From positions 41,310,770 through 41,374,769 of the forward strand of contig NC_085875.1 of NCBI RefSeq assembly GCF_034702125.1: 64,000 nt of DNA. The letters run 5' to 3'. The position numbers and the translations under genes are program-made. Positions 1-64,000 of this stretch are shown here, in pieces. The notes beneath the pieces are model-generated. The model was not told the DNA's origin. It ran no database searches and was given only the letters and a program-made list of their open reading frames with translations. Origin of the DNA: Engraulis encrasicolus (lineage: Eukaryota; Chordata; Actinopteri; Clupeiformes; Engraulidae). Within the stretch, counting starts at the first letter, position 1. Each line of letters starts with the position of its first letter.

Positions 1-139
1 GTTCCCATCCAGTATTGTGCTGAGATGTGTTTGTTGTGTTGAGCGAGCTTCCAGCTGGTGCTAGTTAGAGACAGGGAGGGCAATGCATCTTCTTTGAGCA
101 TGTGGCGGCTTTCTAGGTGTGTCATGCATTCATGGGAAC

Positions 140-275
140 GGACAACAGGGTCAGTTGTCCCAAGTCCAGGAACCTGGGCGGCACAGGATTGGGTCTCTAT
201 TGTATTGTGTGTATTGACAGGGGGGCCTTTTCAGATGTTTTTGTCGCGGGCCCGATCAAGGCCGTCAGTGGCACT
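140..275 (+). repeat. GT-linked dispersed repeat, copy 1
   Basis: It shares the core agttgtccc...ccaggaacctggg with copies at 832-905 and, inverted, at 31921-31990. It continues through gacaggggggcc to gcgggcccgatcaaggccgtcag. Confidence 0.55.
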
Positions 276-470
276 GCACTCATCTGACTCATTTTGAGCT
301 ATGCTGAGATGACTGATAGCACTGCAAATACTGACACAAATAGAAACGCGTTAGGGCCTCCTGTTTTCGCTTTCAACATGCCACTCTTGTGTCTTCAAAG
401 AGAGATGTATGTTTGTGAAAACCTTTTTAATGGATGAATTGCAGGGCAATTGTTCATTTTGTTAGATTGA

Positions 471-18023
<17,553 letters not shown>

Positions 18024-18039
18024 CGAAAGAGGTGTGGGT

Positions 18040-18070
18040 GTGGTGGTGGTGGTGGTGGTGGTGGTGGTGT
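18040..18070 (+). repeat. (GGT)n run right after the ltk stop
   Basis: About nine to ten GGT triplets start about 17 bases after the stop codon. It lies in the 3'UTR and would read as Val or Gly repeats in other frames. Confidence 0.9.
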
Positions 18071-20926
18071 GACGTGGTGGGCGATGAAGTAGGACTCATG
18101 ATTCAGGTCATGCACAGTACAGTCGTGCAAGCAACTTAACTCATCACCAAGTAGAAACACTGGAACACAAGACACTGGAAGTACATTTTACACAAATGAG
18201 AACACACTGGAAAAGATTTTGTCGGGACGCCATATTTTTTGGCCTGCTGAAGAAATCACAAGCTCCTTATTTTTTTCTAAATATAGACAAATATATAGAT
18301 ATATATATATTCAAAATGAAAAAGTCTTTTTTGTATCCTTATAATAATGTTTTTTTTAAATAGCCTTGGTACTAACTAACTTAAAGGGTAATAGGCGCAC
18401 CCAGGAACTCCTGAATATTTACTTACATTTGAAGAACCAGGGAAAGGAAAGACTAACAATGTTGTGAGACTGAAACCAAACAATGGCTTACAAGAAGCTG
18501 ATGTTGTAAAGATATTTCTCTTTGGTGAGGTCTGTGCGTGTACCTAATGGTCTATGGGGTACAGTAAAATCTGAGATCAAGCCGTTGTGAAGTCGATCTG
18601 AGGATACATGAAGTCTTGCAAAAGAATACTGTGAAAAAATACATGCTAACATTTAACCAGCTATGCAATCTGGTTCTAGCAAAGAGGAAACAAGTACTTT
18701 TTCCCCCTTCTGGTTGTACTATGATCGTTCTAGTTCTGGTCTAGAATGACAGTTTAAATGAGGAAAGAACGTGAAACGCTATGGGTTCCATTGAAATTGA
18801 GTTGCCCTTTTAAAATTTCTGAAGTACGAATGTGATCGATTGACAATACTTTTCGGATTTAAATACATAATGTATTAGGATGGTTGTTACGACATAGTCT
18901 GATATTATACAGTATATTTGGAAAAAAATATAATTCAGGTACATACTTAATTTGGAGGAACTGATGTGCTTGCTTTGTGTGAAGATTTTAGTAAAGAGAG
19001 AACAGGTGCAAGGCTGCTCAGAAGTTTTTTTTTTTGAATATGCACTAATAACGTACATAGAAACAATCTAACTTGCCCTTCCCACTGGCTGCTCTTTCCC
19101 ATTCCTTATCTAGTAAGCATCATTTGTCATCACCCACTGTCACTATGCCTCTAGTCACGACATGTCATTCTCCAGGCATTCATGTGATTGTCATGATGAG
19201 GTTTTATTTTCATCCAAGAGGAGAATTGTGATCCATCAGAGCTGTCAGAGTGAAATTGTCATCTGTTTTCTGTTGAACGACTACAGTTTAGATTTAAACA
19301 GCAGTGGACTTGTTCGGAGGGTTTATCGGTTGCAAAGACATTCATCACACACCTTGTTTGGAAGCATATGTTTTCCCTTTTGTGATGATAGATGTTTTGA
19401 CTCGTAAGAATTACTAGGTAGCACAGTAGTAGCCTACCTTCCATGTGCCTCAAGTATACACACAGAATATATTCAACACTAATGCACTGACGTATTGTGA
19501 CAGCATGTTGTGACTAAAATAAGACATTAGGGCGCAGTGTTCTTGTATCAGTATGAATAGTGATACTGCATATTGACACTGGGGGGCGCCATTGTTATCA
19601 AGAGCTTCATCAAGTGCTGTTTCTCAGGCAACACCTTATTTTATTCTGTTAGGCACATGTTGCATTATTATGCCGATTTAAATGTTTGCCTTTTCACATC
19701 GGTATGGCGTTTTTGATCCCTTTTGGTCCTTTGTACACCTTCTCATTGTTTTCTTAAGTTATGTATTTTATTTGGTGTTTTACCTACAGACCTTACGCTT
19801 GTGTGTGTGGTTGTTCTGTGTCTGTAGACTACTAGGCCATCCCATTTAGTCTAAGCTGACAGTAATAGCTGACACAACTGCAGAGTTATTGTGTGCCCCT
19901 AAAGAAGCCATAAGACTGTCTGTCTGCCACCTTTTCTTTTCCACACAGTACCAACACAGAAAGCAACTCTTGACAACTGCAATACAACGACGACCTCTTT
20001 GAATCAGTGTTTTTTTAATGCTGGTCTTAAGATTTCCTTCTTCTTCACGCTAGAATGCTTCACAGGCATGGGAAGTGCACACGTCTGCATGAATAACTGC
20101 CGTCTGTCAACATGCTTATTGAATGCTAGACCTCCTTCTCTACTTGTTTTATTTTATGTACCAAATGCTTTTAGCTGCCCTCCATACAAGATGTATTATT
20201 CTTTTTGAGGTATTTTCAACTGGACTAAGTATTCTATATGTAGCAATGCCATGTTCATCTCATATTAGTTCTATGTTACGCATTAGAAAAGTCTGCAATG
20301 AGTATACCAGAATGTTGTTTTTATTTTTCTTGTAGAAGATCACTGCCACTGGTATGCTGAGGCCTTGTACAACACAGTCAATTTTGCTGTGTGAACTCAA
20401 TACTTAAGGTGATAATGATACACAACTTTTTTGAGAAACACCTTTGAGCAATGGTACTATAATATTTTATTTGGACAGTTTATCACTGAAATACTGTTCT
20501 CAGGAGAACTTGGATCAGCAGCAGACACATTTTCTTGATAATTGTATTGGAAAATTAGAAGCCAATCATGTCATTGCCCAGCCACATTGCTCAAAAATGT
20601 TGAATTTAAAACTCTTCTAGTATCTCATACGCTCCAAGTGTTGAATTCACACTGACTTTGACTGTGTGTCGGGCTCAGCAGTACCTAACACTGAATCAGG
20701 AGATTGTATTAGTCTTCATTGACATGTAGCACCCCTGTGCTTTATGAAGTGCTCCAAGTCAACTGAATACTTTTATTTTGTTTTATTTACTTTTGTGTAT
20801 TTGTGTTTGTTTACAAGAGAATTAGCTTTACAACTGGCTTTGCTCCTTTGTTTTCTGTTCTCCAGAAATGAAACACTGCTGTATAAATGGTTCCCCTTTT
20901 AAAGGATGACACTGTATTCCAAGTTA

Positions 20927-20932
20927 AATAAA
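20927..20932 (+). terminator. ltk poly(A) signal AATAAA
   Basis: A canonical AATAAA follows the long ltk 3'UTR and is the best-placed signal on this strand before the convergent gene. Confidence 0.5.
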
Positions 20933-21301
20933 TGTTTTAAAAGCCACACGTGCTGGTAGAATATATTAAGGGTTTAAATCTTGCAATGGCATACAATCTA
21001 TTGCAATGTTGGCATTTAGGTTTGTTAAATGTTCACATTAACATTGCTTTGTCTGAGCATCCATATATTTACAGTGGTGGATGGGTGGGGAGTGCCGGCT
21101 CTTCAAACCTTGAGAATGATACAGTCAACAATTTGAGAGGCTCTATCTCTCCTCTGTGTGACACTGATGTCACTCAGAGTGTGTAAACAGTCGGGGCAAA
21201 GTTTGTCCAGAGTAAACCGAGAATACAGACTACACCCATCAATGCAGCAACTGACATGCTTGAGAATACTTGCAGATGATGCCCAAGAGAGACCAGCTAT
21301 C

Positions 21302-21307
21302 TTTATT
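21302..21307 (-). terminator. possible itpka poly(A) signal
   Basis: AATAAA on the minus strand about 1.85 kb after the stop. No other canonical signal was noticed between it and the stop. Confidence 0.3.
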
Positions 21308-21362
21308 ACAAGTTTGTAGATCACTAGACTATCTCAACAGGCACACAGGGTTGTATTCCTGC

Positions 21363-21472
21363 ACAGTAAAAAATGCTGTGTTAATTCAACATTTAGAGAT
21401 TACTCTGGGATCAATCTCAAACTAAATCAACTCCTCGGGTGTTGAAATAACACTGTATTATTTCTGTGTGGC
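21363..21472. mobile_element. small MITE of the gtgttaattcaaca family
   Basis: It has acagtaaaaaatgctgtgtt at the left and gtgttgaaataacactgta at the right, an inverted pair. Related pieces are at about 24905, 38580, 39063 and 41516. Confidence 0.6.
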
Positions 21473-23029
21473 TGTGTACTATGAGAGCCTGACCAAAGAT
21501 TCTTCTGTATGCTAAGCAATATATAGCATACCATGAGTCACCAATGCATCAATGGGATTGAGTCCGGTCTTCTAAATGGACCTGACTCATTCTGAACCAC
21601 TGCTACTCTCCTGATGATGGCAGCCTAGAACCTCATGCCATTTTGATTCCAGTAGAAATTCGTTACAAAGTATCACTTCCTTACCAACCGAACCACCAGT
21701 GATGGTATTGAGTCATGATTCATGCTTCTACACAATTGAGTAGGGCAGGTTAACTACTCAATAAAGTGCATACAGTAGCAACTGTACCAAAAACAAACCA
21801 AGTTTAATCTCAATTTGACGTTTTTTTTTTAATTATTATTTCACAGATGTCAACTTTCACATATACTACAAACAAATTAACAAACACAGACTTACATTTC
21901 ATGCAAGATGACAATACCTTGCCCTGGTAACACAATAGTGTCTTGCTGTGAACTTTGAAAAAAGTTACAAAAAAGTGTGCTTAATGACTTTGTACTGTAA
22001 TACAGTAGTCCAAAAACAGCTATTAGTACTCACAGTGACTTAATACGTATATACTGTTTTTTTAACAATGGACTCTTGTCAGCAGAAAACTCACCTAGCA
22101 TAAGGGTGTACGAAAACCGAGTCCAAGAAGTTTGATATTTACTTTGTCTGTACAGGCCGTCTGTTCTCTCACAATGGGCAGACAGACACATCTTCTAAAA
22201 CTATTATTTGCGAAGTCAAGTTTGGATGTGGGCTTCATTTCATAGTGTTGCATTATAATGCAATTGGTGTGCCTTTGTTGCCACAGCCTTCTAGTTTGTA
22301 CATACACTTTCTCCCAAGGAAAGGGACTTAGGGTGCTAAAAGATGCTATCAACGATACTGTTATATAATAACACAGTTTCTGTGTTCGTGTTGAAATTCA
22401 ATTTTCCTCTCGGACGTGTTCAACACAACTAGTTTAAAATCCAAACCGTCAATAAAATAAAAATGTTTAACAGTTGGCTTAACCCTCGGGCCAATGTCAT
22501 CTGAGAATTTCAACACCTTAGTGAGGCTATCCTGCTGTTGTCACATCGTTTGTTTCTTGCTCTCAGCATCAGGGCTACTTGACATCATCCGTTTCTTAAC
22601 AGTGGATGAGGAAAAGGCAAAGCACAATGCATCATCAGAAGATTTCACCTAAATGTGTACAAAACTATTACACTTTTATAAAACACCTGAAATGGCGGAT
22701 GGTAGCATTAAACATTTTGTATAATGCATTCACATAAAACTATTGGTGTTTTGGCTCTGATTTTTGGCCATGTGCTTTTGTGCTTTCTTTTTGTTCGTTG
22801 ACACATTTTTTACAAATACTGCATCAACAATACATGGTCGCCACTGCGCATGCAACACTTTGTGTGCAATGGCAAACACTTGTGTTTTCAGCAGAAGTAC
22901 GCAGGATGGGACAGATATATCCTTTTGCTGGTGGTGTAAAGTGTAGGTAACAAAAGTTCTAAGTTCAGTCTGAAAAAAAAGGTCACCCCTGGATGGACCT
23001 GATAGGTCAATAGGTCAGCAGTGCATTTC

Positions 23030-23145
23030 TTTAAACAATAGTTGTTAACTACGTTAGCTACCTTGCCGGTTGCAATGCAATGTCCCATTGGCAACTACCT
23101 AAGGGGCTAGCCGGCTAGCAACTACGCTTTTGAGAAACACAACCC
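23030..23145 (-). repeat. dispersed repeat beside the itpka stop
   Basis: The minus strand begins gtttctcaaaagcgtagttgc and resembles the plus strand at about 63825-63930 (gtttctcgaaaccatcgttgc). It ends about 15 bases before the itpka stop codon. Confidence 0.5.
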
Positions 23146-23160
23146 AGAGCAGGTCACAGG

Positions 23161-47987
<24,827 letters not shown>

Positions 47988-49618
47988 TGGCAAGAACAGT
48001 CGTGAAACACAACAGTGCACAGTGCAGATGCCCTGAGCTGCCAAAGCAATGAGGCTATTCCTTCTTTGTCACGGACCACTCCGTTTAAAGTTCATGGTGC
48101 ATTTAATCCCATTTGTTTTTCGAGATTGTGCGTTTAAACTGCCCCTGTCCTGCTGGCCGACGCAAGAGGTTCCAAGTGCTGAAGCTGCAATCAGGTTATG
48201 GGGAATCCCTCTCAATCATAGGCGCGACAACGTCAACGCGGTTTGGTTCAGATCTCAAAGTTATCTTCCGCATTTGAAAATTTCCTCCTACTCTTCCTGG
48301 CTACCCTGTGCATTTGCCTCGTGCAGTTGTAGTTTTCATTTCCTCATTCTGTCGTACTGCCCCAATGAAGCACTAGATTACCCAATGTTTCCCCTTCAAC
48401 TGCACACCAAAGTTTACACGCATTTGACTTGACGGGGAAAACATTTATGGGGAAGCTCTTGGGTGCAACATTACCTCACCATTATATTATAGGACACACA
48501 TACTTATGTGGAAGGCAACAAAAGCAATTGATTTGAGGAACCATTGTTGGAACGCTACGGTGATAGACGTTTACAAACAAAAAACTGGCACGGCGACGGA
48601 TAAGCATTGTTGCGCGCAATTACGCACATAGCACAAAAACGTAGGGGAGCAGTCGACTCTAAACCCCTTACACTGTTCTGCCCATCCAACGCACTAGATG
48701 GCAATATAGTGCAATTAGACAGACAGTTCTGTCTACTTAAATGAAGTAGAGTCTCGCTTACATAGATCACCTGGATCAGAGAGAGTAGAGAGACTTAAAG
48801 AATCTCTGCCTAGATGGGTCTACAAAACCGCCATCTTGCTACAGGCAAATTCTAAGTAAAGGTGTCTAGTGTCTAAAAAAAACCAATGGTAATACAATGG
48901 CAAATTCTGAATTGAGAATTGGGGTATGTATACAGTCCTTCGTTTTTATTTGAAATCAAAACATGTAGCCTAAAGATTTTTTTTTTAAAAAAACACATAT
49001 GTAAGAGAGTAATTCTGAGTTCATAAAGTCAAATAGGGCATGAGACACATAATTGTGTAACGTAATAAGTTGATACTGTAAGATTAAAAACAATTTGTCA
49101 GGGAGGGGGGGCATGACACAATACATAGAAATAAAATCATAACTATAGATTGAAAAATAAGTTATGATAGCAAGCAAGCCCAATTTTGGGCCTACAAGAG
49201 ATTCTCAAATCATTTCCTCAAATTTGTGTCCTTTCTGTGTGCTCTGACCTCATTGTGAATCTGCAAAGTAAGCTACGTTTTATTAAAGATGTGAAATGAA
49301 AAAAATTTGAGGGCATCTGTCTATGTTTCAAAATAGGTTTGGAGATTTATTTTCTCAGATATACGTACTAAGCATGTGTACAAATACCTTGAATGTTAAC
49401 TGTATGTCGAAGTAATATAAGGCACAGGGTTACTTAGAGGATGAAGGAATGGATACGGTATCCGTATCAGTCTTGTGCTTGAAGCAGTGGTTTCGCCTTT
49501 TTTGTTTAAATAGGCATACCTAAATTTGCACGCCTTCCATAATAATGGAGACAGAAAGTGAAGTTCTTCTCTCTGTTCCAACTTTGCTTGTGTCAAAAAG
49601 GCTATAGAGCTCTTCAGC

Positions 49619-49630
49619 GTTGACGTCAAC
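49619..49630. promoter_or_regulatory. palindromic CRE
   Basis: The 12-bp palindrome gttgacgtcaac contains the full CREB/ATF site TGACGTCA. About 25 bases on is acttccggttcgatggcg, an ETS-like and YY1-like cluster. Confidence 0.4.
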
Positions 49631-51159
49631 TTGTATGCGGCGTTTGGACTTCCGGTTCGATGGCGATTTTTTACATTGCAAAACGCCATAGAGATTCAGG
49701 TTTGGCAAAAATATAAGTTGCACGGCAACAACGAACATTAGCGTGTCCCCGCATCCCTTTCTCATTAGTGGAACGGATCGTATCATCATGTTGGTGTATT
49801 CACATGTTAAATCATGACGATTATAATTCAATATTGCTAACCCCTTTCTGATCATTAAAACTTCCGAACTACATACTTTCCTTTGGTTGCCATGGGTACA
49901 AGCCTCCGCACGTACATGCCGTTAGATACAGGCGCCGCTTCTGTAGTCGCCAAAAGCTTCCGGGTTTAGCATATGGACGCAACATCGTATTTATGTCGAA
50001 GTTTGACACAAAATGATCAACCATGTCATACCTACAGCCTATTTTTAACACCCTCGACAGTTTGCGGGGGTTCGCTAAGCGCGTGCTTGCACTCGGAGCT
50101 TATTTGAAATTTACCCCTATTCATTCCCAATGGAGGCCGGAAGCCGATACGAACCAGGAAGTCCTTAAATGCTAACATGAAAGACTACAATCTACTACAT
50201 GCTTCCGCGTTACTGAAGAACTCTATAGGCTATAGTCATGCTACAGGGATGGTTAACGGGAATGCCAATGGGAATGTCCTGCCATACACCATCACACAAA
50301 GCAATATTTCTTTAAGAAATGCAACCACAATAAGAAATGCAATTTGCTCCTTCCACATCTGCACAGAGCGACTATAATACGTTAATTACATAGTTGTTAC
50401 ACCAGGTACTGTATGACAGTGGTGTGCACAGACATTTTGGAGGGCAGGTAGGCCTACTGAAGGGGGCGGTTGGGGGGGAACTTCAGGCTGCCTAGAGGCT
50501 ACGTATGTATTGTATAGGGACATTACTGTCACATGCATTCCATCGTGAACTATTTGTAGATTATCATGTCAACATGGACCTCACATTGTGACAAAAAACT
50601 TCCAATAAAGAACTTTCAAAGTGTGTCCAAGTCCAATTGGGCAAAGGGGCAGGTGCTTTAGCACCATTGTCCCTATCTGTGCACGCCTATGTATGAGGTA
50701 GATAGACTGTGTTGTTACCGCGAAAAAACAATGAACTAACAAAACATAAACAAATAAACAAACAAACAAACAAATGAATCAATAGGCCTAAATAAAATGT
50801 TCTTACTGGGTTCGTTCAGTGTGTCTGGGCCTGCGTCTGCGGCCTGCGTCTCTTTTTGTATTTTGCATGCCTTGGTGGTAAATGTAGCCTATTATAGGCC
50901 TACACACTGTGCATTGCTTTGTCTTCATTGTCTGCTGGTGTTGACTGTGCAACTCTATCACAAATGTATCCCTGACTTAAAAACCAAACCTAACCCTAAC
51001 CTGAACTTTGTAAATATAGTGGGCCTTATTCAAATCACTGTTCATTTTAGATGCATGTTCCTATTTATTAAGGGGGGAGCAAAAAGAGCATTTCTGTTGA
51101 GGGGAAAGGAAACCACTGAACCTAAATGAACTATCCGTGCCTTTTATTTTGAAAACAAT

Positions 51160-51175
51160 CGGAAGCGGCCATATT
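51160..51175 (+). promoter_or_regulatory. possible ivd promoter motif (ETS plus YY1-like)
   Basis: It reads cggaagcggccatatt, about 140 bases before the ivd ATG. ETS and YY1 sites are common at promoters of mitochondrial-protein genes. No TATA box is clear. Confidence 0.3.
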
Positions 51176-51311
51176 GAAAATTACACAAGTGTACGGTCGC
51201 TGCATAAACGCAGCTGATTGAAACTAGACCTTGTGCAATTATCTAAGCTGTTAAAAGCAGTGTTAAGACTTATTTTATATTAAGGCACTCATACCACTCA
51301 ATCATTTCAAA

Positions 51312-62139
<10,828 letters not shown>

Positions 62140-62155
62140 GTGAGTCCACTGCAGA

Positions 62156-62464
62156 CCATTGTAATACCCACCAATGTAATAACTTCCTTCCAACGTAATA
62201 ACCCTCCCAAAGTAATAAAACAATGGGGGCAAGACCTTTCAGGATTTCTACTTTCCCAATGTCATTCTCATGTGATGGGACAAAATGTAACAAAATGTAA
62301 GACTTCTCAACCCTCCTGCCAAGGTAATCATTTCCTGCCAATGTAATAAGTCAACAGCCATTACGTTTGCAGGAAATTATTACGTTGGCCAGGCTACTAC
62401 ATTTGAACTGCGCTTTTTTTTTATTACGTTGGCAGGAAGTTATCACGTTGTTGGGTATTATAGG
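62156..62464. mobile_element. inverted-repeat element with aacgtaataa subrepeats
   Basis: About 45-base inverted ends (62157-62202 and 62420-62464) built of the unit tgccaacgtaataacttcc. Further units lie inside. It begins 17 bases after the ivd exon 11 donor. Confidence 0.7.
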
Positions 62465-62986
62465 CCATCCATTTGCCTTGCATTCAAGTACTACTGTATG
62501 TGAGTCACTGTCTTTGATGGCCTCAGTAAAATGCAGCCATTTCACATTTTCACCTATTCCTTTGGGTGTCAGTGCTCTGAAGTTACTTCCTACACCGATG
62601 CTGACTCAACATGAGATGACTTCAGCAGCATTGAGTCATGATAATAAATGCAGTTGTAATTTTCTTGCGCTGGGACACTATAAAATGGTTTGTTGCATTT
62701 TTAGTAGCGGTATACCAGTAAATGTCAAAAAGCGTCACAAATTACATGCATTCATTTCCATTTCCTTCTGTGTAATGATTTGCAAGTTATTCATTATTAG
62801 CTGATCAGATTAAATCTCTTCACTGTGTCAGATGTCATCTTTCTTTCCCCTCTTCTTCTCCTGATTAGAAAAATACGGACATCAAATTCGTGTGGTTGGT
62901 AATTGAGGAGTCAGTTGCAAACAACTGGGAGCGGCAAACATGGCTGAATCAGCCTGGCATGTATGGTGTACCAGGCAGTCATGTTA

Positions 62987-63167
62987 TGCCTCTTTTCCAC
63001 TGCCAAATTTTCTGGTCGGTCTACAGCTCAACACAGCGCGACTCAGCCGCCACTTTTTGCTCTTCGATTGAGCTGTGTCGTACCCAATCGAAAAGCAAAA
63101 ATTGGCGGCCAAGTCACGCTGTGTCGAGCTGTAGGCCTACCAGAAAACTGGCAGTGGAAAAGAGGCA
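62987..63167. mobile_element. palindromic MITE, Harbinger-like
   Basis: The two halves form an inverted repeat of about 75 bases each, starting tgcctcttttccactgcca. TTA stands on both sides (62984-62986 and 63168-63170), the PIF/Harbinger duplication. Confidence 0.8.
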
Positions 63168-63824
63168 TTAGACACACATATCCAAATTCATAATATAATC
63201 AATCAGTCTAGTCAAAGCCAAGAGTTGTGCCGTTGTGAGGAAATAAATAGAGTTTCCCACCATGCTGCTACAAGATGATGGATCGATGAATGGGTGGTTG
63301 GAGTAGAGGACATTAGGGGAAGAGCAGATGCTAACAATTTACAAGAGTAGAAATGAGCTTTTATCATCATGTTTAGCAACTGGTTCTGGCTTCATTTTTC
63401 AAAGTCTCTGTTTTCATTTTCACGTTTAAATACCCAGTCACAGGTACACACAACACAGACACAACACAGTGCCTCTTATTTCTTTACTAGCATCTCATTA
63501 AAAAATATGTATGAGCACAGAAGCACTTAAACATTTGCAAGCATTTTAAAGAGTTTTACCTTCAGCATTTGTCTTAACCCCCATGGTTTAGTGCAGTGAT
63601 ACCTTATTAGTCATGCTATTTTATAGGCTGTTGAAAGCCTCATTAGCCAATGCAAATCTATTGCTATTGATAGGTGGGTGTATGGCATTAAAGCTCAGCA
63701 GTATTTTGCGTCTCATGTGCATCTCATCTGTATCTGTGCGTCTTGTGCCATGAAATATGCAGTAAATTACGCTCCTATCCTGAACCCTTTGTTATCCTGG
63801 CTTGTCACAGCACACGACTCTAGA

Positions 63825-63930
63825 CCCCGTTTCTCGAAACCATCGTTGCTAACCAGTTAGCAACTTAGTAGGTTGCCAACGGGAAATGGCACCAACTACG
63901 TTGCTAACTTGGCAACAACACCCCAACAAC
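63825..63930 (+). repeat. dispersed repeat like the one beside the itpka stop
   Basis: gtttctcgaaaccatcgttgc, then gttagcaactta, then ggttgccaacgggaaat, in the same order as the minus strand at 23145-23030. Confidence 0.5.
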
Positions 63931-63964
63931 CATCAAGCATACCCCTGTTTGGTTTGAGAAAGAA

Positions 63965-63966
63965 CA

Positions 63967-64000
<34 letters not shown>
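63965..64000 (+). repeat. (CA)n microsatellite cut by the window edge
   Basis: At least 18 CA units. Confidence 0.97.

Larger units (their letters stand above)
18024..20950 (+). other. ltk: ltk 3' untranslated region (predicted)
   Basis: About 2.9 kb of AT-rich sequence without splice signals or known coding content follows the stop. It begins with a (GGT)n run. It plausibly ends just after the AATAAA at 20927-20932. No repeat of clear family is seen inside it. Confidence 0.6.
20951..23160. other. ltk-itpka convergent intergenic region and itpka 3'UTR
   Basis: The itpka 3'UTR (minus strand) must start at 23160. AATAAA on the minus strand at 21302-21307 is a possible end, ATTAAA near 21828-21833 another. 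Small MITE copies lie at 21363-21472 and about 22372-22432, and a repeat at 23030-23145. Confidence 0.45.
47988..51311. other. itpka-ivd head-to-head intergenic region
   Basis: 3.3 kb between the two start codons. It holds the 5'UTRs and promoters, a palindromic CRE (49619-49630) and an ETS/YY1-like site near ivd (51160-51175). No protein gene was recognised. Confidence 0.5.
62140..64000 (+). other. ivd last visible intron
   Basis: It holds the elements at 62156 and 62987, a dispersed repeat at about 63825-63930 and (CA)n at the edge. No further ivd exon is seen. Confidence 0.6.

Noticed and set aside
49520..49855. 111-codon frame between itpka and ivd
   Set aside because: No recognisable domain; low confidence of coding in AT-rich intergenic DNA.
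62367..62804. 145-codon open frame in the last ivd intron
   Set aside because: It starts inside an inverted-repeat element and has no domain or splice support.
62140..64000. Search for the final ivd exon
   Set aside because: No GGNGY or YEIGAGTSE-like frame was found; it must lie past the window.

Overview
The window is vertebrate nuclear DNA, almost certainly from a teleost fish. It shows GT-AG introns, compact exons in long introns, very many (GT/CA)n and (GA/CT)n microsatellites, tRNA-derived SINEs, Tc1, hAT-like and Harbinger-like DNA elements, and LINE 3' ends of fish type. The frequent aggcctac-type words recall clupeomorph fish, but the species cannot be fixed from sequence alone.

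Three protein-coding genes can be read exon by exon. (1) ltk, plus strand, 1052-18023 with a 3'UTR to about 20950: the kinase domain from just before strand beta4 onward plus a long C-terminal tail; the extracellular part, transmembrane segment and N-lobe start lie upstream of the window. (2) itpka, minus strand, 47987-23161: complete coding sequence in seven exons, about 442 residues. (3) ivd, plus strand, 51312-62139: eleven exons read, about 370 codons; the last exon(s) lie past the right edge. ltk and itpka are convergent, as LTK and ITPKA are in human 15q15.1, where IVD also lies. itpka and ivd are head to head, 3.3 kb apart.

The three genes have separate jobs and no operon-like logic. 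Ltk is a receptor tyrosine kinase of the ALK/LTK family. Itpka is an actin-associated, calmodulin-regulated kinase making Ins(1,3,4,5)P4. Ivd is a mitochondrial flavoenzyme of leucine breakdown. They form a conserved synteny block.

Most of the window is intron filled with repeats. The ltk introns hold a hAT-like element with a second MITE nested in it (1994-3823), a further hAT-like element with a structured insert and a 145-nt hairpin (3949-4683), a third hAT-like element (6968-8135), and a complete Tc1 element with an open 337-codon transposase (9690-11308). The itpka introns hold a recent tandem duplication beside a splice donor (33353-34239), a large inverted repeat whose arms carry tRNA-like Pol III boxes (about 37329-37925), several related small MITEs, and dense microsatellites. 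The ivd introns hold a 1.1-kb element with about 100-bp inverted ends and a nested SINE, a hAT MITE with a perfect 8-bp target duplication, a LINE 3' fragment, and two further inverted-repeat elements. I saw no clear new biological system. The best leads are the repeat architectures and a splice acceptor fed directly by a long TG tract.
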